Below are positions 43,659 through 52,863 of a stretch of DNA of 64,000 bases, in pieces. The notes under the pieces were generated by a model that saw only the letters and a list, made by a program, of their open reading frames with translations, was not told the origin of the DNA and did no database searches. Position 1 is the stretch's first letter. Every line of letters begins with the position of its first letter. The stretch is from positions 62,001 to 126,000 of the forward strand of contig JACGUK010000004.1 in assembly GCA_024256265.1 (NCBI GenBank), written 5' to 3'. The DNA comes from an archaeon (lineage in GTDB: Archaea > Thermoproteota > Nitrososphaeria > Nitrososphaerales > JACAEJ01). The position numbers and the translations under genes are program-made.

Positions 43659-46586
43659 GTGATTAATTTGATATTAGATTGGTCAAAGATGGAGGAGAAG
43701 TGGAGGAGAATATGGGAAAGCTCGAATATATTTGAGGCTGATGCTGATTTCAAAAAGGACAAGTATTTTCTAACAGTAGCTTATCCATACCCTAACTCAC
43801 CACAGCATATAGGGCATGGTCGGACCTATACTCTGGCAGATGTCCATGCAAGATACATGAGGATGAGAGGGAAGAACGTTTTATTCCCTATGGGCTTCCA
43901 TTATACAGGCACCCCTATACTAGCAATGTCTAAGAGGTTAGCAGAAAGAGATGAAGAACTAATAGAAACATTCACTAAAATATATGGCGTTCCTATTTCT
44001 GTGATAAAAGAGTTCGATGATCCATTAAGAATTGCTAATTACTTTCATGAAGAGATAAAGCAGGGAATGAAAGATATTGGCTACTCAATAGATTGGCGCA
44101 GAGAGTTCACAACTATCGATCCACAGTACAGCAGATTCATAGAATGGCAGTTCAAGAAGCTCTATGAGAAAGGCTTCATAGTTCAAGGTAGCCATCCAGT
44201 AGGCTGGTGCCCTAAAGATGGCAACCCAGTTGGTCAGCATGATACTATAGGAGATGTTGAGCCAGAGATAGGAGAATTTATAATGATAAAATTCATCCTT
44301 GATGGATACATTCTTCCAGCTGCTACTCTAAGACCTGAGACAATCTTTGGTGTAACAAATATTTGGCTAAATCCTAATGCTAATTATGTAAAAGTTAAAG
44401 TGAATGGTGAAGATTGGATAGTGAGCAAAGAGAGCTCAATAAAGCTTAGCTACCTTAACAGAAAGGTAGAAGAGATAGAAGAGATAAAAGGGGCTGATTT
44501 AATAGGGAAATGGGCTGAAAATCCCCTTACAGGGTTTAAAATTCCAATACTGCCTGCATCTTTTGTTGATCCAAAGAATGCTACTGGGGTTGTTATGTCA
44601 GTCCCTGGGCATGCACCCTATGATTATCAGGCATTAGAGGATTTGAAAAAGAGAAGCGATGAGCTAGCTCTTTACAAAATAGATCAAAAGTTATTAGAAT
44701 CTATAACTCCTATTTCAATAATAGAGCTTGAGGGATACTCTGATCTTCCAGCTTTAGATGTAATTAAGAAACTTGGTGTAAGAAGCCAAGATGATCCCAA
44801 GCTTGAAGAAGCTACAGAAGAGGTTTACAGCAAAGAGTTTCACTCAGGCAGGATGAAGGCTAACACTATGCATTACTCAGGCTTGCCAGTCTCTATAGCG
44901 AAAGAAAGGGTTAAAGAAGATTTAATTGAATCAAATAAAGGAGATATATTCTACGAGATTTTGAATAGACCTGTAATATGCAGGTGTAAAACAGAATGTA
45001 TAGTGAAGATATTTGAGAATCAATGGTTCATAAATTATGGTGATGAGTATTGGAAGGAGCTCGCTAAAGATTGCCTTGATGATATGGATATAGTGCCAGA
45101 TGATCTTCGACCTGAATTTGAGTATACAATAAGATGGTTAAGACAAAAAGCATGTGCAAGGAAGTCTGGATTAGGGACGAAATTGCCTTGGGATAGAGGA
45201 TGGATAATTGAGAGCTTATCAGATTCTGTAATATACATGGCTTACTATACATTATCGAATTACATCAAATTGTACAACATAGTCTCAGATCAATTGACTG
45301 ATGAGTTCTTCGATCATGTATTATTGGGCGAAGGCGATCCTAGCAAAGTCTCGAAGGCAACTAGGATCGATGAAGAATTGCTGAAGAAGATAAAAGATGA
45401 GTTCACATACTTCTACCCTTTAGATAGCAGGCATTCTGGCAGAGACTTAGTTCCAAACCATCTAACCTTCTTCATATTCAACCATGTAGCCATCTTCCCT
45501 AAAGAATTATGGCCAAAGCAGATAGTCGTTAATGGTAGCGTGCTAATGGAAGGAAAGAAGATGTCAAAATCCCTTGGCAATATAATCCCTTTACGTGAAG
45601 CCATTAAAAAGTTTGGAGCTGACCCTTTGAGGCTAGCGATTCTATCAACAGCAGAGTTATTGCAGGATGCAGATTTTAGCCCATCATTGGCAAAGAGCCT
45701 TAATGTTAAGCTAGAGCGCTTCTATGAGTTTGCTATGAGTGTGATAAATCTTCAAGAAGGATGTGAAGATATTGAGCTTTCGACTGAAGATAGATGGCTG
45801 ATAAGCAGGCTACAGAGAATTATAAAAGCTGTGACCGAAGCCATGGATAGGCTCAGGATTAGAGAGGCTATCAATTACTCACTCTACGAACTCGATCAAG
45901 ATGTACAATGGTACATGAGGCGAAGTCCTATGGAAGGTTCATCTGAGCATAAGAAGAGGGCAATAGCCAAGGTGCTTAAAACTTTGATCGAAGTAAGAGT
46001 CAGGCTTTTGGCGCCTTTTGCTCCCTACATCTGTGAAGAGATCTGGGAGAAGATGGGCAAGGCTGGCTTAGTCTCTATTGCTGATTGGCCAGTTTATGAT
46101 GAGAAAAAGGTCGATGAAAAGGCTGAGGAGATGGAAGATATGATAATGAGGACTTTGGAGGATACAATGAATATAATTAAAGTCACCAAGATTAAACCCA
46201 GTAGAATTCACTATTACACATCTGCTGGATGGAAGTGGGAGGCTTATCTAAAAGCCCTTGAGATTCTCGAGACTGGTGCATCAGATATTAGTGAAATAAT
46301 GAGAAGATTGATTGAAGATAAAAATATGAAGAAGAGTAAAGAGCTATATAGATTTGTTCAAAGGATTTACGATGAAGTTCGAAAGACTCCTCCTGATCTA
46401 AGGCAGAGGCGATCAAGGGTTAAGATCATAAATGAATTAAATGTTCTTAAAAATTCTACTGAGTTTTTTGAAAAAGAATTGGGCGTTAAAGTTCAAGTTT
46501 ATAGTGAGGAGGATAGCAAGAGATTTGATCCTATGAATAAGGCGAATTTAGCCCAACCATACAGACCTGCCATCTACATAGATTAA
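43659..46586 (+). CDS. leuS: leucyl-tRNA synthetase
   Basis: Product of 975 aa: HIGH motif as PHIGH-like PNSPQHIGHGRTY (about residue 50), an editing CP1 domain with LRPETIFGVTNIWLNP (about 225), KMSKSLGN at about 634 and an anticodon-binding C-terminus. The archaeal/eukaryotic arrangement and length fit. Start GTG at 43659, 31 bases after alaS, suggesting co-transcription of the two synthetases. Confidence 0.95.
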   Translation: MINLILDWSKMEEKWRRIWESSNIFEADADFKKDKYFLTVAYPYPNSPQHIGHGRTYTLADVHARYMRMRGKNVLFPMGFHYTGTPILAMSKRLAERDEELIETFTKIYGVPISVIKEFDDPLRIANYFHEEIKQGMKDIGYSIDWRREFTTIDPQYSRFIEWQFKKLYEKGFIVQGSHPVGWCPKDGNPVGQHDTIGDVEPEIGEFIMIKFILDGYILPAATLRPETIFGVTNIWLNPNANYVKVKVNGEDWIVSKESSIKLSYLNRKVEEIEEIKGADLIGKWAENPLTGFKIPILPASFVDPKNATGVVMSVPGHAPYDYQALEDLKKRSDELALYKIDQKLLESITPISIIELEGYSDLPALDVIKKLGVRSQDDPKLEEATEEVYSKEFHSGRMKANTMHYSGLPVSIAKERVKEDLIESNKGDIFYEILNRPVICRCKTECIVKIFENQWFINYGDEYWKELAKDCLDDMDIVPDDLRPEFEYTIRWLRQKACARKSGLGTKLPWDRGWIIESLSDSVIYMAYYTLSNYIKLYNIVSDQLTDEFFDHVLLGEGDPSKVSKATRIDEELLKKIKDEFTYFYPLDSRHSGRDLVPNHLTFFIFNHVAIFPKELWPKQIVVNGSVLMEGKKMSKSLGNIIPLREAIKKFGADPLRLAILSTAELLQDADFSPSLAKSLNVKLERFYEFAMSVINLQEGCEDIELSTEDRWLISRLQRIIKAVTEAMDRLRIREAINYSLYELDQDVQWYMRRSPMEGSSEHKKRAIAKVLKTLIEVRVRLLAPFAPYICEEIWEKMGKAGLVSIADWPVYDEKKVDEKAEEMEDMIMRTLEDTMNIIKVTKIKPSRIHYYTSAGWKWEAYLKALEILETGASDISEIMRRLIEDKNMKKSKELYRFVQRIYDEVRKTPPDLRQRRSRVKIINELNVLKNSTEFFEKELGVKVQVYSEEDSKRFDPMNKANLAQPYRPAIYID

Positions 46587-46596
46587 TTTGGCGTAT

Positions 46597-46995
46597 TCAT
46601 AAAAGATTGCTTTTAGCAGATAATTTGTTTAAAAGATTGACCATCTCTGGCTTGGCAAGGCTGTAAAATACCCATTTACCTTCTTTCCTTTTCTTAACAA
46701 TTCCTACCCTCTCTAGCATCTCTAGATGGTGAGAAGCATTAGGCTGACTCATGTTCAATGCAATCATGATTTCGCAGACACACATCTCCCTAACAGACAG
46801 CATCTTCATGATTCTTAATCGAGTTACGTCAGCCAGTGCTTTGAAGAAATTCGCCTCCAACTTAAGAGAAGCCTCATCCTCGATGCTCTTTGCTAACTCC
46901 ATCAGCTCAGTAGCATATTGCTCAGGACTCTTAGCCTGACATATCTCGGAAGAAATTAGACGAATTAATCTAGCCTTTACCTCTACCTTACTCAT
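46597..46995 (-). CDS. ArsR-family winged-helix repressor
   Basis: Product of 132 aa. The ArsR core is LEANFFKALADVTRLRIMKMLS, then the metal box-like VREMCVCEIMIALNMSQPNASHHLEML and the wing VKKRKEGKWVFYSL. The CVC in helix alpha-3 matches the thiolate site for As/Sb/Cd sensing. It is divergent from a decayed arsenite permease gene, which it presumably once controlled. The stop is 10 bases from the end of convergent leuS. Confidence 0.9.
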   Translation of the reverse strand: MSKVEVKARLIRLISSEICQAKSPEQYATELMELAKSIEDEASLKLEANFFKALADVTRLRIMKMLSVREMCVCEIMIALNMSQPNASHHLEMLERVGIVKKRKEGKWVFYSLAKPEMVNLLNKLSAKSNLL

Positions 46996-47046
46996 GCCAA
47001 TTCACTTTAAAATAATTAAAACATATTAATATATTGATAAACCCAT

Positions 47047-47290
47047 ATGCACGATGAAGCCATTGGCAGACTCTCATTACTTGATAGATTCCTTACATTC
47101 TGGATATTTATATTCATGCTTTTGGTGTAGGCTTAGGCGTTGCATTCTCCTGAAATTACTATCTTTGATATGCTACGCATTAAAGCTGTTTCTCTTCCTA
47201 TAACTATAGGTTCGCTATGGATGATTTATCCTCCACTTGTAAATGTCAAGTATGAAGAACTATCAAAATTGCTAAAGCTTAGAGGGAAAT
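47047..47290 (+). pseudogene. decayed ACR3-type arsenite permease
   Basis: Reading from ATG 47047 gives MHDEAIGRLSLLDRFLTFW followed by IFIFM, which resembles the ACR3 start (LDRYLTLWIFLAM). The frame then meets TAG at 47128, while the +1 frame continues as FGVGLGVAF, so a frameshift near 47118 is apparent. After a deletion, another frame (47160-47290) reads SLPITIGSLWMIYPPL and KVKYEEL-like sequence, matching the next ACR3 helix. The remainder of the about 350-aa permease is missing. A frame open at 47140-47391 is a leftover of this and not a gene. It lies beside the arsR-type regulator. Confidence 0.75.
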
Positions 47291-47377
47291 ACAACAATCT
47301 TTTATTTTTCAGATTTACTTTTAGAAAAAAAGTAAAAGGAGAAAGATCTAGTTCATTTAGCACAGGTTATCTTCTTC

Positions 47378-48427
47378 TTACTTTTTCTTAGCCACCCATT
47401 CTTTTAATGCTTCAGCCATGGCTTTTATGTGGCCAAGTGGAGCTGGCGGTGAAATTCCACAGCCAGGTTCGAGTAGATCAACCCCAGCTTCTAGAGCCTT
47501 CAAAGTTTCCTCTTTTACATCATCTGGAGTACCAAAGATCATATTGCCTTTCGATGAGACATTACCTAGAATTTTAACATCTTTAGCTTGGGCGATAGGT
47601 TTTATCTTTTTAACGTCCACAGCCTCTTCTATGCTTATCCCATCGTAACCACATTCGACCATGTCAGGAATCATCGGTCCAGCCTTTCCACAGATGTGCA
47701 AAAGCCTTATTCCTTTTAGCTCATCGGCTATCCTTGTTAAAGCTGGCTTCACAAACTCTTTGAACATCTTTGGGCTTATCAAATCCCCTGACGCTGAAGG
47801 ATCTCCAACCTGCACTATATCAGAGCCTGCACGATACTGAGCCTTACCATACTCTATGATGAATTCTGTTGAAAACTCGACGAATTTTTTCACATAATCA
47901 GGGTTTTTCATCGTCCATATCAAGAGCTCTGTAACTCCTGCAAGCTCCCCAGCTAGCGTGAAGGGTCCAAGTACAAGGCTTGAAATTGGAAGATAATCCC
48001 CTACTTCTTTTCTAAGGATTCTAATAGCTTCCATTATAACTGGAATTCTTCCAGCCTCAAGTAAGTTATCAGGCATCTTAAGGTCTTCAGGCTTTTTATA
48101 TATATGTTCCAATGTTGCAGGGATAAGGCTCGGGTCTTCAGGCCATTTGATCTTGCACCCCATAGCTTCAGGCTCTATCACAAAATCAAATGGAACCCTT
48201 ACGTTTTCAAGCCCAGTTAACTCATAGCCTGCTATAGCAAGCTTAGCCATCTTTTCAGGATCTTTATGGGCATCTGGCCAGTATATCCCTGTAGCCTTTT
48301 GTATATCTAAGCTTACCGTCCCTCCACAACCTGCAAGAGATGTTACTGGAACTCTATCCACTTTTCCACCCAATAATGCTGCAAAAACCCTTCGTTTTGG
48401 ACTAATTTCTACCACTATATTCACCAA
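47378..48427 (-). CDS. methylcobamide:CoM methyltransferase MtbA/MtaA family
   Basis: Product of 349 aa of the uroporphyrinogen decarboxylase-like MtaA/MtbA family, which moves a methyl group from a methylated corrinoid protein to coenzyme M. The zinc ligands are visible as His-x-Cys in RLLHICGKAG (about residue 245) and Cys in LLEPGCGISPP (about 318). ISSLVLGPFTLAGEL and QVGDPSASGDLISP are also typical. The preferred corrinoid donor (MtmC here) and acceptor (CoM or another thiol) are inferred. It is the last gene of a minus-strand run with two unknown genes, a VWA and an AAA gene. Confidence 0.85.
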   Translation of the reverse strand: MVNIVVEISPKRRVFAALLGGKVDRVPVTSLAGCGGTVSLDIQKATGIYWPDAHKDPEKMAKLAIAGYELTGLENVRVPFDFVIEPEAMGCKIKWPEDPSLIPATLEHIYKKPEDLKMPDNLLEAGRIPVIMEAIRILRKEVGDYLPISSLVLGPFTLAGELAGVTELLIWTMKNPDYVKKFVEFSTEFIIEYGKAQYRAGSDIVQVGDPSASGDLISPKMFKEFVKPALTRIADELKGIRLLHICGKAGPMIPDMVECGYDGISIEEAVDVKKIKPIAQAKDVKILGNVSSKGNMIFGTPDDVKEETLKALEAGVDLLEPGCGISPPAPLGHIKAMAEALKEWVAKKK

Positions 48428-48462
48428 GGCTTACTATACAATAATAATGAATATATTGTTTT

Positions 48463-49053
48463 TTATTCAATTACGTGAATAGTGACTTCAGACTCCTTCG
48501 AATCTGGTGTTTTTCTGAAACGCTTTTGAACTATCTTCAGCATGTCCTTTACTCTCTCATCATTCACTTCCTCAGCATATTTTCTAATCCTCTCGAATGT
48601 TTCATAATCAAAGACGTTTTTACTGATCATTTCTGAGAGAGTAGCTAAAGCTTTTTTGGATTCTTCATTTATTAACTCAGTCACCTTTTGAGTACTTAAG
48701 ATTTCTTTAACGCTAAGATTACCTATGATTATATTTAGAACTTCCTCTTCTCCTTTAAGTTCAAAAATCCCATTCTTATGCTTGACTATCCACCCATCAG
48801 GTGAAGGCTCAAAAGAATACTCTTCGCCTTCCTCAATTAAGGTGAATGGACCACGTGGAACGTATTTTAGAAACATGAAATAAGATCCAGATCGCAGGAA
48901 TAAGGCATCTAAAGCTTGAACAGGTCTAACGAAATTTAGCCTACCTTTACCTTTAACAAAAAAATCACTGTCAAAACCAGCCTCACGACCTCTAGTGACT
49001 AAAAAAGTCGTTCCATCTTTCTCAAGAACACGGTAAACGTTAGGGTCTTTCAT
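48463..49053 (-). CDS. unknown protein encoded between VWA gene and mtbA
   Basis: Product of 196 aa. The first half looks beta-rich (YRVLEKDGTTFLVTRGREAGF, SGSYFMFLKYVPRGPFTLIEEG), the second half helical (VTELINEESKKALATLSEMI, RIRKYAEEVNDERVKDML). No family, signal or membrane segment is recognised. It precedes mtbA by 35 bases and is probably in the same transcript, so a role with the corrinoid methyltransferase is possible. Confidence 0.65.
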   Translation of the reverse strand: MKDPNVYRVLEKDGTTFLVTRGREAGFDSDFFVKGKGRLNFVRPVQALDALFLRSGSYFMFLKYVPRGPFTLIEEGEEYSFEPSPDGWIVKHKNGIFELKGEEEVLNIIIGNLSVKEILSTQKVTELINEESKKALATLSEMISKNVFDYETFERIRKYAEEVNDERVKDMLKIVQKRFRKTPDSKESEVTIHVIE

Positions 49054-49116
49054 AAATACTAGCCTTAATTTTTAGATTTTCCTTTTAATAAACTTATTGT
49101 CAATATTGTAAAGCAT

Positions 49117-49686
49117 TCAACCTTTCTTTTTTATGTTAAAGCCTACGAGTATAGTGCCAGGTGCATTATTTGCATTCATACACTCACTTATGAAAAGGTG
49201 AGATGGTGGACAGGGGCTTGCAGACATTACATCAGTAAATTCATCGATTCCCTCTAATTGCTTGAAGGACATGGGTGGGAAGACCACAGTGAAATCCTTT
49301 CTTGACATTATAGATTGAGTCTTATCTCTGAAGATAACAAGGTTCCCTGAAACAATGTGTCCTTGCCTTTCATACTCCTTTGCTTTTTCTGGAGATTTTA
49401 TTTCTTCCCCTATTACTTCGTTATTGCAAACTATTTGTATCGCAGGTTCAGGTGGCCACTCAAATTCATTGTCATTGGCTATAGCAACTATGATTTCCCT
49501 CTTCAGAATTTCTCTTAAGCCTGTGTTAAGCCCTTTACCCATACCATATAAAACCTTCTTTTCAGCTTCCTGCTCCAGCTTAAGAATTTTCTCTTTCTCT
49601 TCTTGTGATAATATTTTTATGCAAAGCACTCCTTTTATTTCTTTCAGAGCTAATCTGACTTTTTCCTCGATCTCACTTAAGTTCAT
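49117..49686 (-). CDS. unknown protein in AAA/VWA-mtbA cluster
   Basis: Product of 189 aa. A helical N-terminus (LSEIEEKVRLALKEIKGVL, QEEKEKILKLEQEAEKKVLYG) is followed by a mixed domain with IVAIANDNEFEWPPEPAIQI, FTVVFPPMSFKQLEG and ASPCPPSHLFISECMNANN, the last with two Cys and one His that might bind metal. No family recognised. It sits 63 bases upstream of the next unknown gene and 108 bases downstream of the VWA gene. Confidence 0.65.
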   Translation of the reverse strand: MNLSEIEEKVRLALKEIKGVLCIKILSQEEKEKILKLEQEAEKKVLYGMGKGLNTGLREILKREIIVAIANDNEFEWPPEPAIQIVCNNEVIGEEIKSPEKAKEYERQGHIVSGNLVIFRDKTQSIMSRKDFTVVFPPMSFKQLEGIDEFTDVMSASPCPPSHLFISECMNANNAPGTILVGFNIKKKG

Positions 49687-49794
49687 AGCCCACCATCACA
49701 TATCATGCTATCTTATAGCAACATCTATAACAGAACTTTCTTTTAATTATATTTTACTTGTCAAAGTCTCAGTCTAAGAGAGGAATTGGCGACA

Positions 49795-51591
49795 TCACAT
49801 ATCCACAGCTACAACAGGTTTATCGAGTTCAAATATTACCCTTGAGTAAATGCGCTGGAAAAACTTTGGAAAGTCGCTTAAGGATCTAACATTAAAATGA
49901 ACTGGAAAATAGTTACTCACACTAATGTTCCTTTGTGTACCTACACCTATGGTAAAGATGTCACGAGAGAAAGTTTTTCTGACAGCTGCTTTCGTATGTT
50001 CAAGAGGATTTCCAGTCTTACATGTGTTCGGCTCTCCATCAGTTATCACCATGAGTACTTTTGTCTCTGAAGGGAATTTACCTAATCGATTCATACAAAA
50101 CTCTATGCTATCACAGATATTTGTGGTACCTCCTGAGTACATCCCACCTATACGACCCTTAACAATTCTATCATAACCCTCATTGAAGTCTTTCACTATA
50201 TAGAAGTTGTTACTAAATGCACATATGCAGAAGTTGTCATTGCCTAAAGCAACATGAGCCACTTCAGATAGGAGTATTGTGAGTTCAGTAACCTCTGATG
50301 CAAATACACTGCTACTCACATCAGTTAATATAAGCCACTTAGTGTCAGCCTCTTTTTCAATGTAGCGTTTAAAAAGGTGCTTGTCCTTGTTCAACATACG
50401 CTGTACAAAATCGCTGGAGAGGCATGGTCCCTTTCTATAGTTCTCCTCCCAATCTTGTGCCTGTTTGATAAAAAGAAAGTCCGAGGATAATTTTTGTATC
50501 TGTGATAAAACTTCTGATCTGCACTTATAGAAGAAGCCCCAATCTTCATTTGGGGTATGGACTTCTAAGGGCTTTTTAGAGAAATACTGCTTAATCTTTT
50601 GATCTCTTCTTTCTTTTAAATTTATGTACTGCTCATCGATATCAACTCCGAAAAGGTCTCTTACCAGCTTTTTCTCAACCTCAGAGGGATCTAAATTGAC
50701 ATTGAATTCATCAGCGAACTCGCCTATAACTTGTTCTTCATAATTTTTTAAGGTTTTTTCACTTAATTTTAATTCTTCACCTGATGCTTTACCAAGTGTT
50801 CCCATTTCTTCTCCTGGATATTCTGTCGACTCTTTGCCTTTAATTTCAAATCTACTTTCAGGTTTTTCTACAACAACATCGTCTGAGATCGTCTCACGAG
50901 TGTGGGACTCAAAAGGAGATGAAAGTAAGAACTCATCTGATATCAATTTATAAATTTGCTCAGCGCAAGGAAGAAGCTCCTCATCGAAAAGGTAAGACCA
51001 CATGGCGCAATCTAAAAGACTTTTCACCTTTTCTATCTTCTCAAGCTGAAACTTGCTTAGAACTGAATAGTCTCCTTTTATTCTTCCAAATGTGACATAT
51101 TGAACTAAGGCTAAGAGAAATCTGAGTTCCTTAGGGACTTCTTGAACATTTTTATGATGCAAAAAACTGTAAGCTAAATAGCTTGCAAAGTCTCTTTTTA
51201 GCCCTGGATAGCGATTTATGAGAAAGTTATTACAGCGATGATCTTCTATCAAGTTTGCTATGAAGAAGCGAAGCTTATCAAACTTATACCATCTTTGCCA
51301 TTTCTTTATCTCCGATAGGTAAAAATGGCTAGAATCATGAGCAACATGCACTCTAAAGTTCCTAAGGGCTTGGAGAGGGTCACAATTAAGGATTTTTGTG
51401 CTAACGAATATCTTATTCTCTTCTTTAGCATCAAACCTATCCCATATATTTGATAAATAAGTTGCCTCATCAAATATTTCAACGACAGCATTCTTTTTAC
51501 AGACTATGCTAGCGATCTCTTGCCCTTTGATCTTCAAAAGGTGTAAGTTAATGCTACCAGATTTTACTTTAAGCTTAGAGACATCCGCCAT
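49795..51591 (-). CDS. VWA-domain protein (NorD/CobT-like partner of AAA ATPase)
   Basis: Product of 598 aa. The C-terminal about 190 residues are a von Willebrand A domain with a MIDAS: LTDVSSSVFASE (DxSxS), SGGTTN and VMVITDGEPN. The N-terminal part holds VAHDSSHFYLSEI and FFIANLIEDHRCNNFLINRYPGL, a pattern seen in VWA proteins paired with MoxR-type ATPases (NorD, CbbO, CobT). A long acidic middle region separates them. With the ATPase it probably remodels or inserts metal/cofactor into a target enzyme, here perhaps a corrinoid methyltransferase; that target is inference. Confidence 0.85.
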   Translation of the reverse strand: MADVSKLKVKSGSINLHLLKIKGQEIASIVCKKNAVVEIFDEATYLSNIWDRFDAKEENKIFVSTKILNCDPLQALRNFRVHVAHDSSHFYLSEIKKWQRWYKFDKLRFFIANLIEDHRCNNFLINRYPGLKRDFASYLAYSFLHHKNVQEVPKELRFLLALVQYVTFGRIKGDYSVLSKFQLEKIEKVKSLLDCAMWSYLFDEELLPCAEQIYKLISDEFLLSSPFESHTRETISDDVVVEKPESRFEIKGKESTEYPGEEMGTLGKASGEELKLSEKTLKNYEEQVIGEFADEFNVNLDPSEVEKKLVRDLFGVDIDEQYINLKERRDQKIKQYFSKKPLEVHTPNEDWGFFYKCRSEVLSQIQKLSSDFLFIKQAQDWEENYRKGPCLSSDFVQRMLNKDKHLFKRYIEKEADTKWLILTDVSSSVFASEVTELTILLSEVAHVALGNDNFCICAFSNNFYIVKDFNEGYDRIVKGRIGGMYSGGTTNICDSIEFCMNRLGKFPSETKVLMVITDGEPNTCKTGNPLEHTKAAVRKTFSRDIFTIGVGTQRNISVSNYFPVHFNVRSLSDFPKFFQRIYSRVIFELDKPVVAVDM

Positions 51592-51600
51592 ATTTAACTA

Positions 51601-52656
51601 TCACTCGATCAATATAGAGCATATCTCTTCAACACGGCTCTTCTCTTCCTCATCTGTGAAACGATTTATGATGCAAATTTCTATGGCATCTCTCTTACTA
51701 AGACCATTCGCTATAAGGTTACAGCAATCTATAAGATTTCTAAGGCTGACAAAGTCACGAAGGTTACCTTGCCTGTACTCGTTATTTATCTTCTCAGCTA
51801 TCTCAATAAGACCTTCAGTGAATGCTTCATCATTCAGATTGCTCCTCATCTTTATGATCTTCCTCTTCTCCTCAAATGATGATTCAGGTACTGCAACGAC
51901 TTGAAATCTATCTAGAAAGGCTATATTGAGGTGCTGAGTACCAAGGTACTCCCCCTTTGGCGGATTGAGAGTTGTTATAGCGAAGGCATGAGGATGCCTA
52001 TCTATCCTCTCGTTCCTATGCTCTTTTACAATAAGGTAGCGACGGAAGTCAAAGATGGGATGGATTCTTGCAAGAACGCTTGATCTTGCTAATGAGAGCT
52101 CATCAAGAATTAACATGCCCCCATACTTACACCAAATTGGCAAGAGTCCTTGAACCCATATAGTCTTCCCACCTATCATCTCATAGTGCCCTACCAGATC
52201 ATATTCTGTCAAATTTCTTGACCCACTCACATCATAGACTGGTAGGGAGAATTCTTGTGCTATGGCTAGGCATAAATGGTTCTTACCTACTCCTTTCTCT
52301 CCCATCAATACTGCTTGCCCAGTCACTTGCAAAGCTATGAGGGTCTTCTGCCAGATGTTCTCAAAATCAAGAAATATTGGAGTATTTACAGGGATCATTG
52401 ACATCAATTTCTTAGGAACATCATAGCTTATATCAGGGACTATAGTCACATTCTCTTCATCTATATTTTGAACATTTGAGGTAACCTCTACCATCTTTTC
52501 ATTTATAATTGCCTTCTTTGCCCCTTTCTTGATGAGACCAAGAAGAGCTTTCTGCTCCTCTCCACTTAAAAAGTATCCTATAGGGCGTACTTTAACCTTA
52601 ACTACACTCTTTTCAATATACTTAGGTGGGAGAGCTATCTGTATTACTTGACTCAC
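51601..52656 (-). CDS. MoxR/NorQ/CobS-type AAA+ ATPase
   Basis: Product of 351 aa. About 90 N-terminal residues precede the AAA module: Walker A GEKGVGKNHL (with Asn where Thr/Ser is usual), Walker B GMLILDELSLARSSVL, sensor-1-type FAITTLNPP and an arginine-finger region FLDRFQ. This is the MoxR superfamily layout. It overlaps no other gene and its stop is 9 bases before the VWA gene, the usual ATPase-VWA pairing. It is divergent from a radical SAM gene with a 207-base AT-rich promoter region between. Confidence 0.87.
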   Translation of the reverse strand: MSQVIQIALPPKYIEKSVVKVKVRPIGYFLSGEEQKALLGLIKKGAKKAIINEKMVEVTSNVQNIDEENVTIVPDISYDVPKKLMSMIPVNTPIFLDFENIWQKTLIALQVTGQAVLMGEKGVGKNHLCLAIAQEFSLPVYDVSGSRNLTEYDLVGHYEMIGGKTIWVQGLLPIWCKYGGMLILDELSLARSSVLARIHPIFDFRRYLIVKEHRNERIDRHPHAFAITTLNPPKGEYLGTQHLNIAFLDRFQVVAVPESSFEEKRKIIKMRSNLNDEAFTEGLIEIAEKINNEYRQGNLRDFVSLRNLIDCCNLIANGLSKRDAIEICIINRFTDEEEKSRVEEICSILIE

Positions 52657-52863
52657 TGCTATCGCCTAGTATCTTGTAAAATATCACTTATGATATAAAT
52701 TTGTTTATGAATATATAAAGTTTGATCGTTGTTTATTCTTTACGATATAATTACCATGAAGGCCCCTCTAATCATTCTTTAGTTAATTCCAGAAAAAGAT
52801 AGAGTCTTAAAATTTATAAATGAGAATAGATGCAAATAGCATAGGTAAAAAATAGGTATAGAT

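Noticed and set aside
47140..47391. 83-codon open frame after arsR
   Set aside because: Its middle resembles one ACR3 helix only and its ends run into non-coding sequence, so it is part of a pseudogene and not a gene.
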